A program made the position numbers and the translations under genes. Below the pieces are notes generated by a model that did not search any database, was not told where the DNA came from, and worked only from the letters and a program-made list of their open reading frames with translations. DNA of 64,000 nucleotides from Aquabacter cavernae (GTDB lineage: Bacteria > Pseudomonadota > Alphaproteobacteria > Rhizobiales > Xanthobacteraceae): assembly GCF_003993795.1 (NCBI RefSeq), contig NZ_RWKV01000008.1:1116001-1180000 (forward strand), written 5' to 3'. Of this stretch, positions 54,606-62,743 are shown piece by piece (positions within the stretch are counted from its first letter, which is position 1; the number at the start of each line of letters is the position of its first letter).

Positions 54606-55460
54606 ATGTCCCTAGCGCCCTTCACCCCGCCCCCGGCCCGCCTGCTGAAGGCGCGCGGGCATGTCCTCACGCTCGGCCCGCGCACCCTCGTCATGGGGGT
54701 GCTGAACGTGACCCCCGATTCCTTCTCCGACGGCGGCCGCAGCGCCGCGCCGGAGGATGCCCTCGCCAATGCCCAAGCCATGATCGCCGAGGGTGCGGAC
54801 ATTCTGGATGTGGGCGGCGAATCCACCCGGCCCGGCCACACGCCTTTGTCTGCAGATGAGGAATGGGCGCGCATCGCGCCCGTGCTTAGCGGACTCGCCG
54901 CCCTGGAGACGGCCCCGCCCGTCTCCGTGGACACCTTCAAGGCCGAGGTGGCCCGCAGGGCGCTGGCGGCGGGGGCGGCCATCGTCAACGACATCTGGGG
55001 CTTCGCGCGCGACCCAGACATGGCCCGCGCCACGGCGGATTTCGATGCAGCCGCAGTAGTGATGCACAATCGCGAGACCCTGGACCCCGCCATCGACATC
55101 GTCGCCGACATGATCGCCTTCTTTGAGCGCGCCCTAGAGCGCGCGGCGGCGGCGGGGCTTGCGGCGGAGCGCATCGTGCTCGATCCCGGCATCGGCTTCG
55201 GCAAGACGCCGGAGCAGAACCTCACCGCCTTGCGCCGCATGGGCGAATTGCGCGTGCTGGGCCTGCCCATCCTGTTGGGCACGTCGCGCAAATCCTTCAT
55301 CGGTCGCATCCATCCCAGCACGCCCACGGAACGGCTGCCGGGCACGCTGGCCTCCCATGCGCTGGGCATATTGTGCGGCGCGGAGATCGTGCGCGCCCAT
55401 GACGTGGCCGCCCATGTGCAAGCGGTGCGGGTGCTCGACGCCATCCGGGCCGCGCCGTGA
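54606..55460 (+). CDS. folP: Dihydropteroate synthase
   Basis: FolP joins p-aminobenzoate to hydroxymethyl-dihydropterin pyrophosphate. The 284-residue TIM barrel has VMGVLNVTPDSFSDGG, ILDVGGESTRPGHTPLSADEE, IVNDIWGF and LDPGIGFGKTPEQN, and ILLGTSRKSFIG, the sulfonamide/pABA-site loop. ATG at 54606 is preferred to a TTG at 54588. It overlaps folK (GTGA), the two catalysing consecutive steps in folate synthesis. Confidence 0.95.
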   Translation: MSLAPFTPPPARLLKARGHVLTLGPRTLVMGVLNVTPDSFSDGGRSAAPEDALANAQAMIAEGADILDVGGESTRPGHTPLSADEEWARIAPVLSGLAALETAPPVSVDTFKAEVARRALAAGAAIVNDIWGFARDPDMARATADFDAAAVVMHNRETLDPAIDIVADMIAFFERALERAAAAGLAAERIVLDPGIGFGKTPEQNLTALRRMGELRVLGLPILLGTSRKSFIGRIHPSTPTERLPGTLASHALGILCGAEIVRAHDVAAHVQAVRVLDAIRAAP

Positions 55461-55939
55461 GCACGCGCGCCTTCCTGTGCCTGGGGGGAAACTGGGACGC
55501 GCCGGAGCGCACCCTGCCCCGCGCTTTGGTGCTCCTGGAAGAAACGGGGCTGCGCATCGGCGCGCGCTCGGCCCTCTATCGCACCCCGCCCTGGGGGCCG
55601 GTGGCCCAGCCGGACTATGTGAACCAGGTGGTGGAAGTGTTCACCGACGGCACGCCCGAGGCGCTTCTTGCCTTGGCGCTGGACGTGGAGCGACGGCTCG
55701 GGCGCGACCGCACGCGGGAGGAGCGGTTCGGCCCGCGCCGCATCGACATCGACATCCTGCTGTTCGGCGAGGAGGTGCGCACCGGCGAGACCCTCGCTCT
55801 GCCCCATCCCCGCCTTCTGGAGCGCGCCTTCGCGCTGGTGCCGCTGGCGGAGATCGCGCCGGACCTGGAGATTTCGGGCATTGAGGTGCGCGACGCGCTC
55901 CGGGCCCTCGACCGCTCCGGCATCGTGCGCCTGAACTGA
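55457..55939 (+). CDS. folK: 2-amino-4-hydroxy-6-hydroxymethyldihydropteridine pyrophosphokinase
   Basis: FolK transfers pyrophosphate from ATP to hydroxymethyl-dihydropterin. The 160-residue enzyme has FLCLGGNWDAPE (the family LG.N motif), SALYRTPPWGPVAQPDYVNQVVEV and RFGPRRIDIDILLFG, and LPHPRLLERAFALVPLAEIAP. It starts with GTG overlapping the folP stop, so translation is coupled. Confidence 0.95.
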   Translation: MSTRAFLCLGGNWDAPERTLPRALVLLEETGLRIGARSALYRTPPWGPVAQPDYVNQVVEVFTDGTPEALLALALDVERRLGRDRTREERFGPRRIDIDILLFGEEVRTGETLALPHPRLLERAFALVPLAEIAPDLEISGIEVRDALRALDRSGIVRLN

Positions 55940-55944
55940 AACTG

Positions 55945-55972
55945 AAAAGGGCCCCCGCGAGGGAGCCCTTCT
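55945..55972 (+). terminator. Probable terminator after folK
   Basis: AAGGGCCCCCGCGAGGGAGCCCTT forms a stem with one bulge, followed by CTCGTC. The T run is weak. It lies between the convergent folK and csbD genes. Confidence 0.55.
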
Positions 55973-56008
55973 CGTCTGACCGATGATCAGCACATCACAT
56001 GATGCGCA

Positions 56009-56215
56009 TCACATGCGCTTCACGCCCTCAGCCCAGGTATTCACCTGCTTGGCGACTTCATCCTTGGCGAGGCCGTAGCGCTCCTGGATTTTTCCTTCCA
56101 GGACCTCCCGGTTGCCCTTGATCTGGGTCAGGTCATCGTCCGTGAGCTTGCCCCACTGGGCCTTCACGTTGCCGGAAACCTGCTTCCAGTTACCTTCAAT
56201 GCGATCCCAATTCAT
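56009..56215 (-). CDS. CsbD family stress protein
   Basis: The 68-residue protein matches CsbD throughout: MNWDRIEGNWKQVSGNVKAQWGKLTDDDL, IKGNREVLEGKIQERYGLAKDEVAKQV. CsbD proteins are small, highly charged and abundant under stress; molecular function is unknown. It has its own EcfG-type promoter 41 bases upstream, consistent with membership in the general stress regulon. Confidence 0.95.
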   Translation of the reverse strand: MNWDRIEGNWKQVSGNVKAQWGKLTDDDLTQIKGNREVLEGKIQERYGLAKDEVAKQVNTWAEGVKRM

Positions 56216-56255
56216 CCCATGTCTCCTTGTGATGAGGAGTGAATTACATCGCTAC

Positions 56256-56280
56256 AACGTCCAGGCTCGGGAGAGGTTCC
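56256..56280 (-). promoter_or_regulatory. EcfG promoter of csbD
   Basis: Read leftward, GGAAC (56280-56276) and CGTT (56259-56256) are 16 bases apart, the exact geometry seen at 551-575. The transcript would begin about 35 nucleotides before the csbD start, which has AAGGAG upstream. Confidence 0.85.
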
Positions 56281-56364
56281 AGCACGAATGGAGCCGTTGA
56301 GGCGAAGGGACGATCGCGGCATTCTGGCGGGGCCCGACTCGGCGGGCCGGGCGTGGGGGACTTT

Positions 56365-57357
56365 ATGAGCGAGATGGCGTGGGCCGAGGCGGACGAAGCT
56401 CTGGCCCAGGCGGTGCTGCGCGGCGAGCGCGCGGCCCTGGCGCGGGCCATCACCCTGGTGGAATCCCGCCGCCCCGACCATCGCCGCCGCGCGCAGGCTT
56501 TGCTCCAGGGTCTGCTGCCCCACACAGGGGGCGCATTCCGCGTGGGCATTACGGGCGTGCCGGGCGTGGGCAAGTCCACCACCATCGATGCCCTCGGCTC
56601 CTATCTCACCGCCGAGGGCCACAAGGTGGCGGTTCTGGCGGTGGACCCCTCCTCCACCCGCACCGGCGGCTCCATCCTGGGCGACAAGACGCGCATGCAG
56701 CGCCTCTCCGTGGACCCGGCCGCCTTCGTGCGCCCCTCCCCCTCCAGCGGCACCCTGGGCGGCATCGCCGCCAAGACGCGCGAGACCATGCTTCTGTGCG
56801 AAGCGGCGGGCTTCGACGTGGTGCTGGTGGAAACGGTGGGCGTCGGCCAGTCGGAAACCGCCGTATCGGACCTCACCGACACCTTCCTCGTCCTCATGCT
56901 GCCCGGCGCGGGCGATGAATTGCAGGGCATCAAGAAGGGCGTGCTGGAACTGGCCGACATCGTGGCCGTGAACAAGGCGGACGGCGACAATGTGAACCGC
57001 GCCCGTGCGGCGGCGGGCGAATACAAGACGGCGCTGCATCTGCTGGGCGCGCGGGCCGCCCATTGGTCGCCGCCGGTTCTCACCTATTCCGGGCTGACCG
57101 GAGCGGGCGTGCCGGAAGTGTGGGAGCAGGTGCGCGCGCACCGGGCGCGCTGCGAGGCGGCCGGCGCCTTCGCCGCCACCCGCCGCACCCAGCAGATACG
57201 CTGGATGTGGACCCTGCTGCAGGAGCGCCTCGCGGAGCGCGTGCGCACCGACCCCGCCATCAAGGCCCGCCTGCCCGCCTTGGAAGGCGCGGTGGCGGAC
57301 GGCACCCTCGCCCCCACCCTCGCGGCCAACGAGATCGCCGCCTTGCTGGGGCTCTGA
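56365..57357 (+). CDS. meaB: Methylmalonyl-CoA mutase-associated GTPase MeaB
   Basis: The 330-residue G3E-type GTPase has [18 protein letters not shown] (P-loop), [36 protein letters not shown] and [25 protein letters not shown] is characteristic of MeaB/ArgK. MeaB protects and reloads adenosylcobalamin-dependent methylmalonyl-CoA mutase. The mutase genes are not in this window. Start at 56365; an open frame extends upstream into the csbD promoter without conserved residues. Confidence 0.94.
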   Translation: MSEMAWAEADEALAQAVLRGERAALARAITLVESRRPDHRRRAQALLQGLLPHTGGAFRVGITGVPGVGKSTTIDALGSYLTAEGHKVAVLAVDPSSTRTGGSILGDKTRMQRLSVDPAAFVRPSPSSGTLGGIAAKTRETMLLCEAAGFDVVLVETVGVGQSETAVSDLTDTFLVLMLPGAGDELQGIKKGVLELADIVAVNKADGDNVNRARAAAGEYKTALHLLGARAAHWSPPVLTYSGLTGAGVPEVWEQVRAHRARCEAAGAFAATRRTQQIRWMWTLLQERLAERVRTDPAIKARLPALEGAVADGTLAPTLAANEIAALLGL

Positions 57358-57363
57358 ACAGCC

Positions 57364-57945
57364 ATGCGGTCGGTCCTCATCACCGGATTCGGCCCGTTTC
57401 CCGGCATGCCGCGCAATCCCACGGCTGACATGGCGCGGCGCCTTGCCGCCCTGCGTCTGCCGGGCCTTGAAGGAATGCGACGCACGGCATTGATCCTGCC
57501 CACCGAATGGTCCGCGCTGGAGCGGCTGGCGCGCGATCTCGCCGCCAATCCGCCGGACGCGATGCTGATGCTGGGCGTCGCGGGACGGCGCACGCGCATC
57601 AATGTGGAGACACGGGCGGTGAATGACGCGCGCGGGCTCGATGCGACCCGCCACCGCCCGGCCCGGCGGCTCAGCAAAAGCGGCACCTCCGAACGGCGGG
57701 CGGCGGCATCGGTGCCGCGCCTGCGCCATGCTTTGACCCAGGCGGGCCTTTCCGCCCGCGCCTCGCGCGATGCCGGGCGCTATCTCTGTAACGGCGCCTA
57801 TTACATCGCCCTGGAGGCGCTGGCGCCCGCCCGCGTGCCCGTGGTCTTCATCCACCTGCCCGGCCGCGGCCCCGACAGCCGCCGTCCTGCGGCACGCACA
57901 GCGGTGGCGCTCTCCCTCGTCCTGAGGGCCCTGCTGCGGGGCTGA
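57364..57945 (+). CDS. Pyroglutamyl-peptidase I-like protein (C15)
   Basis: The 193-residue protein follows the C15 cysteine-peptidase pattern: VLITGFGPFPGMPRNPTADMARRL at the N-terminus, INVETRAVN with the catalytic Glu region, GRYLCNGAYYIAL with the catalytic Cys and VVFIHLPGRGP with the His. All three active-site residues are present. It would remove N-terminal pyroglutamate from peptides, or the branch may have a related role. It starts six bases after meaB. Confidence 0.85.
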   Translation: MRSVLITGFGPFPGMPRNPTADMARRLAALRLPGLEGMRRTALILPTEWSALERLARDLAANPPDAMLMLGVAGRRTRINVETRAVNDARGLDATRHRPARRLSKSGTSERRAAASVPRLRHALTQAGLSARASRDAGRYLCNGAYYIALEALAPARVPVVFIHLPGRGPDSRRPAARTAVALSLVLRALLRG

Positions 57946-58101
57946 GGCGAAAGACTCGAGACAATGAGGCCCAGCGCCTGGGCTGCCGTTGAACGCGCCC
58001 TCACCGCGCGGAGGGTCGATGACATCGGCTGTGCAGGAATAGGCTTTTTTATTTGGCGCCGTGCCCCCATCCCGCTATACGGGTCCGCCTGGAGACATCC
58101 G

Positions 58102-58188
58102 GCGGGTGTGGCGGAACCGGTAGACGCGGCGGACTCAAAATCCGTTTCTGGTGACAGAGTGTCGGTTCGAGTCCGACCACCCGCACCA
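58102..58188 (+). tRNA. tRNA-Leu (anticodon CAA)
   Basis: An 87-nt cloverleaf with acceptor stem GCGGGTG / CACCCGC, encoded CCA (58186-58188), anticodon loop CTCAAAA giving CAA (58136-58138), a long class II variable arm (GTGACAGAGTGTC region) and TTCGAGTC T-loop. It decodes UUG. Confidence 0.95.
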
Positions 58189-58401
58189 TTTCCACTTGCG
58201 CGAGACATCTTACTCTGTCGCGCGCGTTCAAATCCCTCCCTCTCCGTTAGACGCAATTCTTACGCAACGCCCGCTGGTGCGAAGCGCCGCGCGTCTGCCT
58301 CCCAAACAGATCTCCCCGTCCACCCTAGTTGGGCTTCCATCCGTCGCAGCACATCAAGGCTCATGCGGGCGCTCCAGTGGGAAAGCCAGTACATTGCCAA
58401 T

Positions 58402-58438
58402 TTGTACCGATCAGTTTAATTTAAACCAATCGGTACAA
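58402..58438. promoter_or_regulatory. 37-bp near-perfect palindromic operator
   Basis: TTGTACCGAT (58402-58411) and ATCGGTACAA (58429-58438) are perfect 10-bp arms, with GTTTAA / TTAAAC arms nested inside. In all, 16 of 18 pairs match around one central base. It lies 14 bp before the DUF1348 gene and is the probable binding site of the TetR regulator encoded next. Confidence 0.82.
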
Positions 58439-58452
58439 ACAAGGATCTCCCC

Positions 58453-58929
58453 ATGTCGCCTGTGCCTCCCGCCCCTCTCGTTCCGCCCTTCACCCGCGAG
58501 ACCGCCATCGCCAAGGTGCGCCTTGCGGAGGATGGCTGGAACAGCCGCGATCCCGAGCGGGTCTCGAAGGTCTATACGCCCGACAGCAAGTGGCGGAACC
58601 GCGCCGAGTTTCCGCAGGGGACGGCCGAGATCATCGCCTTCCTCACCCACAAATGGGCGCGGGAGCTGGACTATCGGCTCATCAAGGAACTCTGGGCCTT
58701 CGAGGGAAACCGCATCGCCGTGCGCTTTGCCTATGAGTGGCACGATGACAGCGGGCAGTGGTATCGCTCCTATGGGAACGAGAATTGGGAATTCGCCCCG
58801 GACGGCCTGATGCAGCGGCGCTTCGCCTCCATCAATGACCGGCCCATCCGCCCCGAGGAGCGCCTGTTCCACTGGCCGCTGGGGCGGCGGCCGGATGACC
58901 ATCCGGGCCTGTCCGATCTCGGATTGTGA
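58453..58929 (+). CDS. DUF1348 (SnoaL/NTF2-like) protein
   Basis: The 158-residue protein has the NTF2-like fold with the DUF1348 pattern: [41 protein letters not shown], then [22 protein letters not shown] and [25 protein letters not shown]. Related proteins are small enzymes or ligand-binding proteins of unknown role. A GGATCTCCCC before the ATG serves as ribosome-binding site. It is co-transcribed with the TetR gene 24 bp downstream and controlled by the palindromic operator. Confidence 0.9.
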   Translation: MSPVPPAPLVPPFTRETAIAKVRLAEDGWNSRDPERVSKVYTPDSKWRNRAEFPQGTAEIIAFLTHKWARELDYRLIKELWAFEGNRIAVRFAYEWHDDSGQWYRSYGNENWEFAPDGLMQRRFASINDRPIRPEERLFHWPLGRRPDDHPGLSDLGL

Positions 58930-58953
58930 GCGAAACGGGGAGATATTCCGCTG

Positions 58954-59532
58954 ATGGCGCGGACGGTGTTCGAGAGGGAGGACGTTGTCCCGCTTCTGGC
59001 GGAGGTGTTCCGCGCCCTCGGCTATGAGGGCGCCTCGCTGAGCGCCCTCACCGCCCGCACCGGCCTCTCCAAGGGCAGCCTCTACAACTTCTTCCCCGGC
59101 GGGAAGGCGGAGATGGCCGCCGCCGTGCTGGCTCATGTGGATGGTTGGTTCGAGCGGGAGATCTTCACGCCCCTGGCGCAGGACGAGCCCCGGGCGGCCA
59201 TCGCGCACATGTGGGCGGCGAGCGACGCCTATTTCCGCTCCGGCCGCCGGGTCTGCCTCGTAGGCGCCTTCGCCCTGGAGGAGACCCGCGACCGCTTCGC
59301 GCTGGCCATCCAGGGCTATTTCCGGCGCTGGATCGAGACCCTGGCGAGCGCCCTCACCCGCGCCGGGTCGGATCCGGGCCAGGCGGCGGCGCTTGCGGAA
59401 TATGCTGTGGGCGGCATCCAGGGCGCGCTCGTGCTGGCGCGGGCGCTGAATGACGAGACCGCGTTCGGGCGCACCCTAGCGCGGCTTGAACAGGAAATGG
59501 CGGCGTCATTGCCGCCCGCGCGGACACCGTGA
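58954..59532 (+). CDS. TetR/AcrR-family regulator
   Basis: The 192-residue regulator has the HTH VVPLLAEVFRALGYEGASLSALTARTGLSKGSLYNFFPGGKAEMAAAVL (about 10-60). The ligand domain (RRVCLVGAFALEETRDRFALAIQGYF) resembles the YcdC/LfrR branch common in Rhizobiales. As the second gene of the operon behind a strong palindrome, it most likely represses itself and DUF1348. The inducer is unknown. Confidence 0.9.
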   Translation: MARTVFEREDVVPLLAEVFRALGYEGASLSALTARTGLSKGSLYNFFPGGKAEMAAAVLAHVDGWFEREIFTPLAQDEPRAAIAHMWAASDAYFRSGRRVCLVGAFALEETRDRFALAIQGYFRRWIETLASALTRAGSDPGQAAALAEYAVGGIQGALVLARALNDETAFGRTLARLEQEMAASLPPARTP

Positions 59533-59614
59533 AGGGCCCCTTTGAGGGCTCTTGGATGGCCGGGACACGCCCGGCTATGACGGCCTTCGGATGTGATCGC
59601 GGTCGATCCCCGCT

Positions 59615-59992
59615 TTAGTCCTTCACCTCGCTCAGCACCGACAGGTCCGCGGTGATCTGGAGCGCATAAGGCTGGGTCGCGTCCGGCTGACTGGTGGCGG
59701 GCGTCGCTTGCGTGGCGGTCTTCGCCGCCTGGGCGGCAAGGCGCGCGGTCAGTTCGGCGATCTGCTGGGCCACTGCCTTCAGGCTTTGCTCCAGCGTCTT
59801 GACGGTCTCTTCGGTGCTCTCCCCGGAAGCGCTCGCGGAGGTGCCGGACTGGGCCTCCTCCAACTGCTTCTGGAGATCATCCTTCTGCCCCTTGAGCCGG
59901 GCGATCTGGCCCTGGAGGTCGCTGCCGCCGGAACTGGAGCTGGTGGAGGTGCTGCCGCCCACGAGCGTGGTGGCACTGGAGATGGATGTCAT
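59615..59992 (-). CDS. FlxA-like coiled-coil protein
   Basis: The 125-residue protein has a Ser/Thr/Gly-rich start (MTSISSATTLVGGSTSTSSSSGG). A coiled coil follows, DLQGQIARLKGQKDDLQKQLEEAQSG, and then ETVKTLEQSLKAVAQQIAELTARLAAQAAK. This layout fits the FlxA-like family. GGGAGAGCATC before the ATG is a good ribosome-binding site. No flagellar gene is nearby and the role is unknown. Confidence 0.7.
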   Translation of the reverse strand: MTSISSATTLVGGSTSTSSSSGGSDLQGQIARLKGQKDDLQKQLEEAQSGTSASASGESTEETVKTLEQSLKAVAQQIAELTARLAAQAAKTATQATPATSQPDATQPYALQITADLSVLSEVKD

Positions 59993-60109
59993 GATGCTCT
60001 CCCTTGCCCCCGCAAGATGGAGGTATCATGGACACGCCAGCTTGTGCGAAGCTGCCGCGTTTTTCAGGTCAGGGATCCCCAAGGGGCGCTCGAAGGCGCC
60101 CTGCCCGGC

Positions 60110-60370
60110 TCAGTGCGGGCGGCGCGGCTCGCGCGGCGGGGTCACGTCGATCATGTCGAAGCCGCCGGGCGAGCGCTGGATGTCCTCGAACTTCGGCATC
60201 TTTCCCCGTCCGAAGATGAGGAAGTGGAGGCCGCCGGCCACGGCGGCGACGACCACGAAGATGCTCACCGCCACCAGCAGGCTGCCGAGAAGCGTGAACA
60301 GGAGGATGGCCGCGATGCCGCCCACGATCAGGATGGTGGCGGTGCGGAAGGTATTCAGGAGCCGGTTCAT
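60110..60370 (-). CDS. Small membrane protein
   Basis: The 86-residue protein has one long or two short membrane helices (ATILIVGGIAAILLFTLLGSLLVAVSIFVVVAAVAGGLHFLIF) and a basic/proline-rich C-terminal tail (FEDIQRSPGGFDMIDVTPPREPRRPH). ATG at 60370 marks the first sensible start. It lies in the same direction as the FlxA-like gene and ghrA but with gaps. No family recognised. Confidence 0.65.
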   Translation of the reverse strand: MNRLLNTFRTATILIVGGIAAILLFTLLGSLLVAVSIFVVVAAVAGGLHFLIFGRGKMPKFEDIQRSPGGFDMIDVTPPREPRRPH

Positions 60371-60422
60371 GATGTGATGATGCCGTGCCTGTTTGGCCGG
60401 TTTGTGGCGGATTTCCCCACGG

Positions 60423-61355
60423 TCAGTAGCCGCGCGCCGCGTCCACCCGCTGGGCGATGGGCTCACCCGCCCGGATGCGGCGGATATTGGCGGCCACCTG
60501 GGCGCAGGCGGATTTCGGAATGGCCATGGAGGCGAGATGCGGCGTGATCAGCACCCCGTCCATGCCCCAGAGCGGGCTTTCCTGCGGCAGCGGCTCGGTC
60601 TCGAACACATCCAGCGTCGCCTCGGCCACATGGCCGGAGCGGAGCGCCTCCACCAGCGCTGCCTCATCGATGATGGGCCCGCGCGCCACATTCACCAGCT
60701 TGGCCCCGCGCGGCAAAGCGGCGAGGCGGCGGGCATCCAGCAGATGGCGCGTCTGCGGGGTGAGCGGCAGCATCACCACCAGGATCTCGTTGGCGGCGAG
60801 GAAGCCGTCCAGCGCCTCCATTCCGTTCACGCAGGCGATGCCCGGCAGGTCCTTGGGGCTGCGCGACCAACCGCTGACCCGGAAACCCTGCCGCGCCAGT
60901 TCCAGCGCAGCGGTGCTGCCCAATTCCCCGAGCCCCAGCACCCCCACCGAGATCTCGCCAGCGGTGCGCGGAGTGATGAAATGCCAGCGCCGCTCCCGCT
61001 GGGCGCGCTCGAAGGCGGGAATGTCGCGGGCATGGCGCAGCACCGCGAACAGCACGAAGGACGCCATCATGCGCGACATTTCCGGATCGGAGATGCGGGC
61101 GATGGGCACCTCCGGCAGATCGGGCCGGGCCAGCAGCGCATCCACCCCCGCCCCCAGATTGGTCACCAGCTCCAGATTGGGAAAGCGGGAGAAGAAGCCG
61201 AGCGGCGGCCTCCAGACCAGGGCATAGCGCACGTCACGGTCATCGCCCGGCGCGTTCGACAGGCGTATCTCCAGCCACGGCAGCTCGGCCTTGAGCGCCG
61301 CGATCCAGGGCTCGGGCGAATCGAGGTCGGAATGAAAGACGAGAGCTTCTGCCAT
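60423..61355 (-). CDS. ghrA: Glyoxylate/hydroxypyruvate reductase A
   Basis: The 310-residue D-2-hydroxyacid dehydrogenase has VGVLGLGELGSTAALELARQGF for NAD(P) binding, NVARGPIIDEAALVEAL with the catalytic Arg region, DVFETEPLPQESPLW (Glu) and ITPHLASMAIP (His). The length and N-terminus (VFHSDLDSPEPWIAALKAELP) fit GhrA, which reduces glyoxylate and hydroxypyruvate with NADPH. ATG at 61355 is chosen; the open frame beyond lacks conserved residues. Confidence 0.92.
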   Translation of the reverse strand: MAEALVFHSDLDSPEPWIAALKAELPWLEIRLSNAPGDDRDVRYALVWRPPLGFFSRFPNLELVTNLGAGVDALLARPDLPEVPIARISDPEMSRMMASFVLFAVLRHARDIPAFERAQRERRWHFITPRTAGEISVGVLGLGELGSTAALELARQGFRVSGWSRSPKDLPGIACVNGMEALDGFLAANEILVVMLPLTPQTRHLLDARRLAALPRGAKLVNVARGPIIDEAALVEALRSGHVAEATLDVFETEPLPQESPLWGMDGVLITPHLASMAIPKSACAQVAANIRRIRAGEPIAQRVDAARGY

Positions 61356-61607
61356 GGGGACGGACCTGAAGGGACAGGACCCGCACGGGACGGGCCTGAA
61401 ACGCGGACAATGGAAGGGCGCGGCCAGAGGTGCCGCTGCGGCGGGTTCACCGCATTCAGCCGCAGAGACCTGTTCCATTCAAGCGGGGTTGCCCGTTCCG
61501 GTCGGGCAGGATCCCCATTTCGCTGAAGCGGGGTGCAGAGATGTTCGGCAATACATGTCGTTGCGGAAGCAGCCCGAGGTCAGGCGCAAAACGGCCACCG
61601 GCTGAAT

Positions 61608-61640
61608 GAAAAGCGGGACCGATCAAAGATCGGTCCCGCC
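61608..61640 (-). terminator. Intrinsic terminator on the minus strand
   Basis: GCGGGACCGATC (61613-61624) pairs perfectly with GATCGGTCCCGC (61628-61639). Read leftward it is followed by TTTTCATTC. The nearest minus-strand sequence upstream is the short frame at 61667-61795. Confidence 0.75.
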
Positions 61641-61666
61641 AAAGCGCATGAACACATGGATGAAAT

Positions 61667-61795
61667 CTACATGCGCACCAAAAGAACCAGACCAGCCCTC
61701 AAATCCGGGGTGCGCTGCCAACATTGCTTATGTTCATACGGCCCACTTACAAAAAAGACAACTCCTTTGATACCAAGCGAGAGCGCTGATATCAT
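61667..61795 (-). CDS. Possible 42-residue small protein
   Basis: From ATG at 61795, with GGAG nine bases before, the frame reads MISALSLGIKGVVFFVSGPYEHKQ and ends LVLLVRM. It is followed within 30 bases by the terminator at 61608-61640, which gives a compact transcription unit. Composition is AT-richer than the neighbours. It could equally be an untranslated small RNA. The rest of the 61356-61825 gap holds nothing I recognise. Confidence 0.35.
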   Translation of the reverse strand: MISALSLGIKGVVFFVSGPYEHKQCWQRTPDLRAGLVLLVRM

Positions 61796-61825
61796 GGCTG
61801 TAATCTCCAACTCATGTGAAACACA

Positions 61826-62221
61826 ATGATTGATGGACGGAAGGCGGCAAATCTTGTCATCGAAAAGCTTGAGCAAAAGGCTCAGAAATCTGTCGAGGAA
61901 GAAATCGATTTTATGAGGATGTCGGAGGCATTCATCCGTGATGCCCTCATCTTCATAGAAACTCTCGATGAAACTCTCCGTTCCAAGTCCCTCGGTTCCG
62001 TCGAGCGCACCCAGAGAGTGCTGCGCGAAACCAAGGTTCTTGAAGTTCTTCTTCGCGTAACCGTCCTGGAAAAGAAGAAGGTTCTGAAGTTCGGCGTCCA
62101 TCGCACCAAGATCGTGGTGGGCGGACAGCGCGAATCGGACCAGGTCAGCCCCTCCGGGCCGGTCTATAGCCAGGAGCAGCTCATCGAATGGCTTTCGAGC
62201 CAGATCACGTCGATGCTCTAG
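61826..62221 (+). CDS. Hypothetical helical protein, unrecognised
   Basis: The 131-residue protein is helical and charged in the first half (AANLVIEKLEQKAQKSVEEEIDFMRMSEAFIRDALIFIETLDETL). A mixed segment follows (VLEVLLRVTVLEKKKVLKFGVHRTKIVVGG), and the C-terminus YSQEQLIEWLSSQITSML is again helical. No domain is recognised. There is no convincing ribosome-binding site before the ATG. Base composition is less GC-rich than the genes around it. It may diverge from the small minus-strand unit at 61667-61795. Confidence 0.6.
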   Translation: MIDGRKAANLVIEKLEQKAQKSVEEEIDFMRMSEAFIRDALIFIETLDETLRSKSLGSVERTQRVLRETKVLEVLLRVTVLEKKKVLKFGVHRTKIVVGGQRESDQVSPSGPVYSQEQLIEWLSSQITSML

Positions 62222-62401
62222 GCACTTAATCGGTCCGCCCCGGCGGCGGCGGCGGACGGTATATCGCGGCGTCATGCCGCGCATGGCTTGCCCCTCTGGC
62301 AAGCCCCCTTTCGGGGGATCGGCCTGCAGGCGACGGCTTTGTCGCCCGGCACGCCGCTGATTCTGCCTCTGCCCTGCCAGACCTACCATATGTAGCGACT
62401 T

Positions 62402-62416
62402 GTTCCTGATTTGTTC
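62402..62416 (+). promoter_or_regulatory. SOS (LexA) box, alphaproteobacterial type
   Basis: GTTC at 62402-62405 and GTTC at 62413-62416 are separated by exactly seven bases, the direct-repeat LexA site of Alphaproteobacteria (GTTC-N7-GTTC). It lies about 38 bases before the ATG of the small gene at 62454. Confidence 0.75.
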
Positions 62417-62453
62417 CTATGGAATCCATAGAGCCCATTTCAGGAGACGGTTC

Positions 62454-62687
62454 ATGCCCGACGCCCTCACTTCCGGCGCTCCCCAGCCCGGCCCCTCCGG
62501 GGCCCTGGATGCGCGTCCCTTCGATGTCTCCGAAACCGACATCGACGAGGCCCTGGCCGCCTGCGACGGCGATGCCCGCGCCACCATACGGGCGCTCCTC
62601 ATCGGGCAAGCCTATCTGGAGCACGAAATGTCGCGCCGCGCCTCGCGGGCGGGCTTGGGTCCGGAATGCGCTCGCCCAGGGGTGTGA
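62454..62687 (+). CDS. Small protein preceded by an SOS box
   Basis: The 77-residue product has a disordered start (MPDALTSGAPQPGPSGALDARP) and then VSETDIDEALAACDGDARATIRALLIGQAYLEHEMSRRAS, a helical module reminiscent of a short UBA-like or HTH-like fold that I have not tied to a named family. AGGAGACGG before the ATG is a strong ribosome-binding site. The upstream GTTC-N7-GTTC suggests DNA-damage control. It converges on dnaE2. Confidence 0.7.
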   Translation: MPDALTSGAPQPGPSGALDARPFDVSETDIDEALAACDGDARATIRALLIGQAYLEHEMSRRASRAGLGPECARPGV

Positions 62688-62743
62688 AAGACGGTCGGGC
62701 TGGGCGGAGACGAACCCGCCGGACGGCTGGAAAATGGTGCTCC

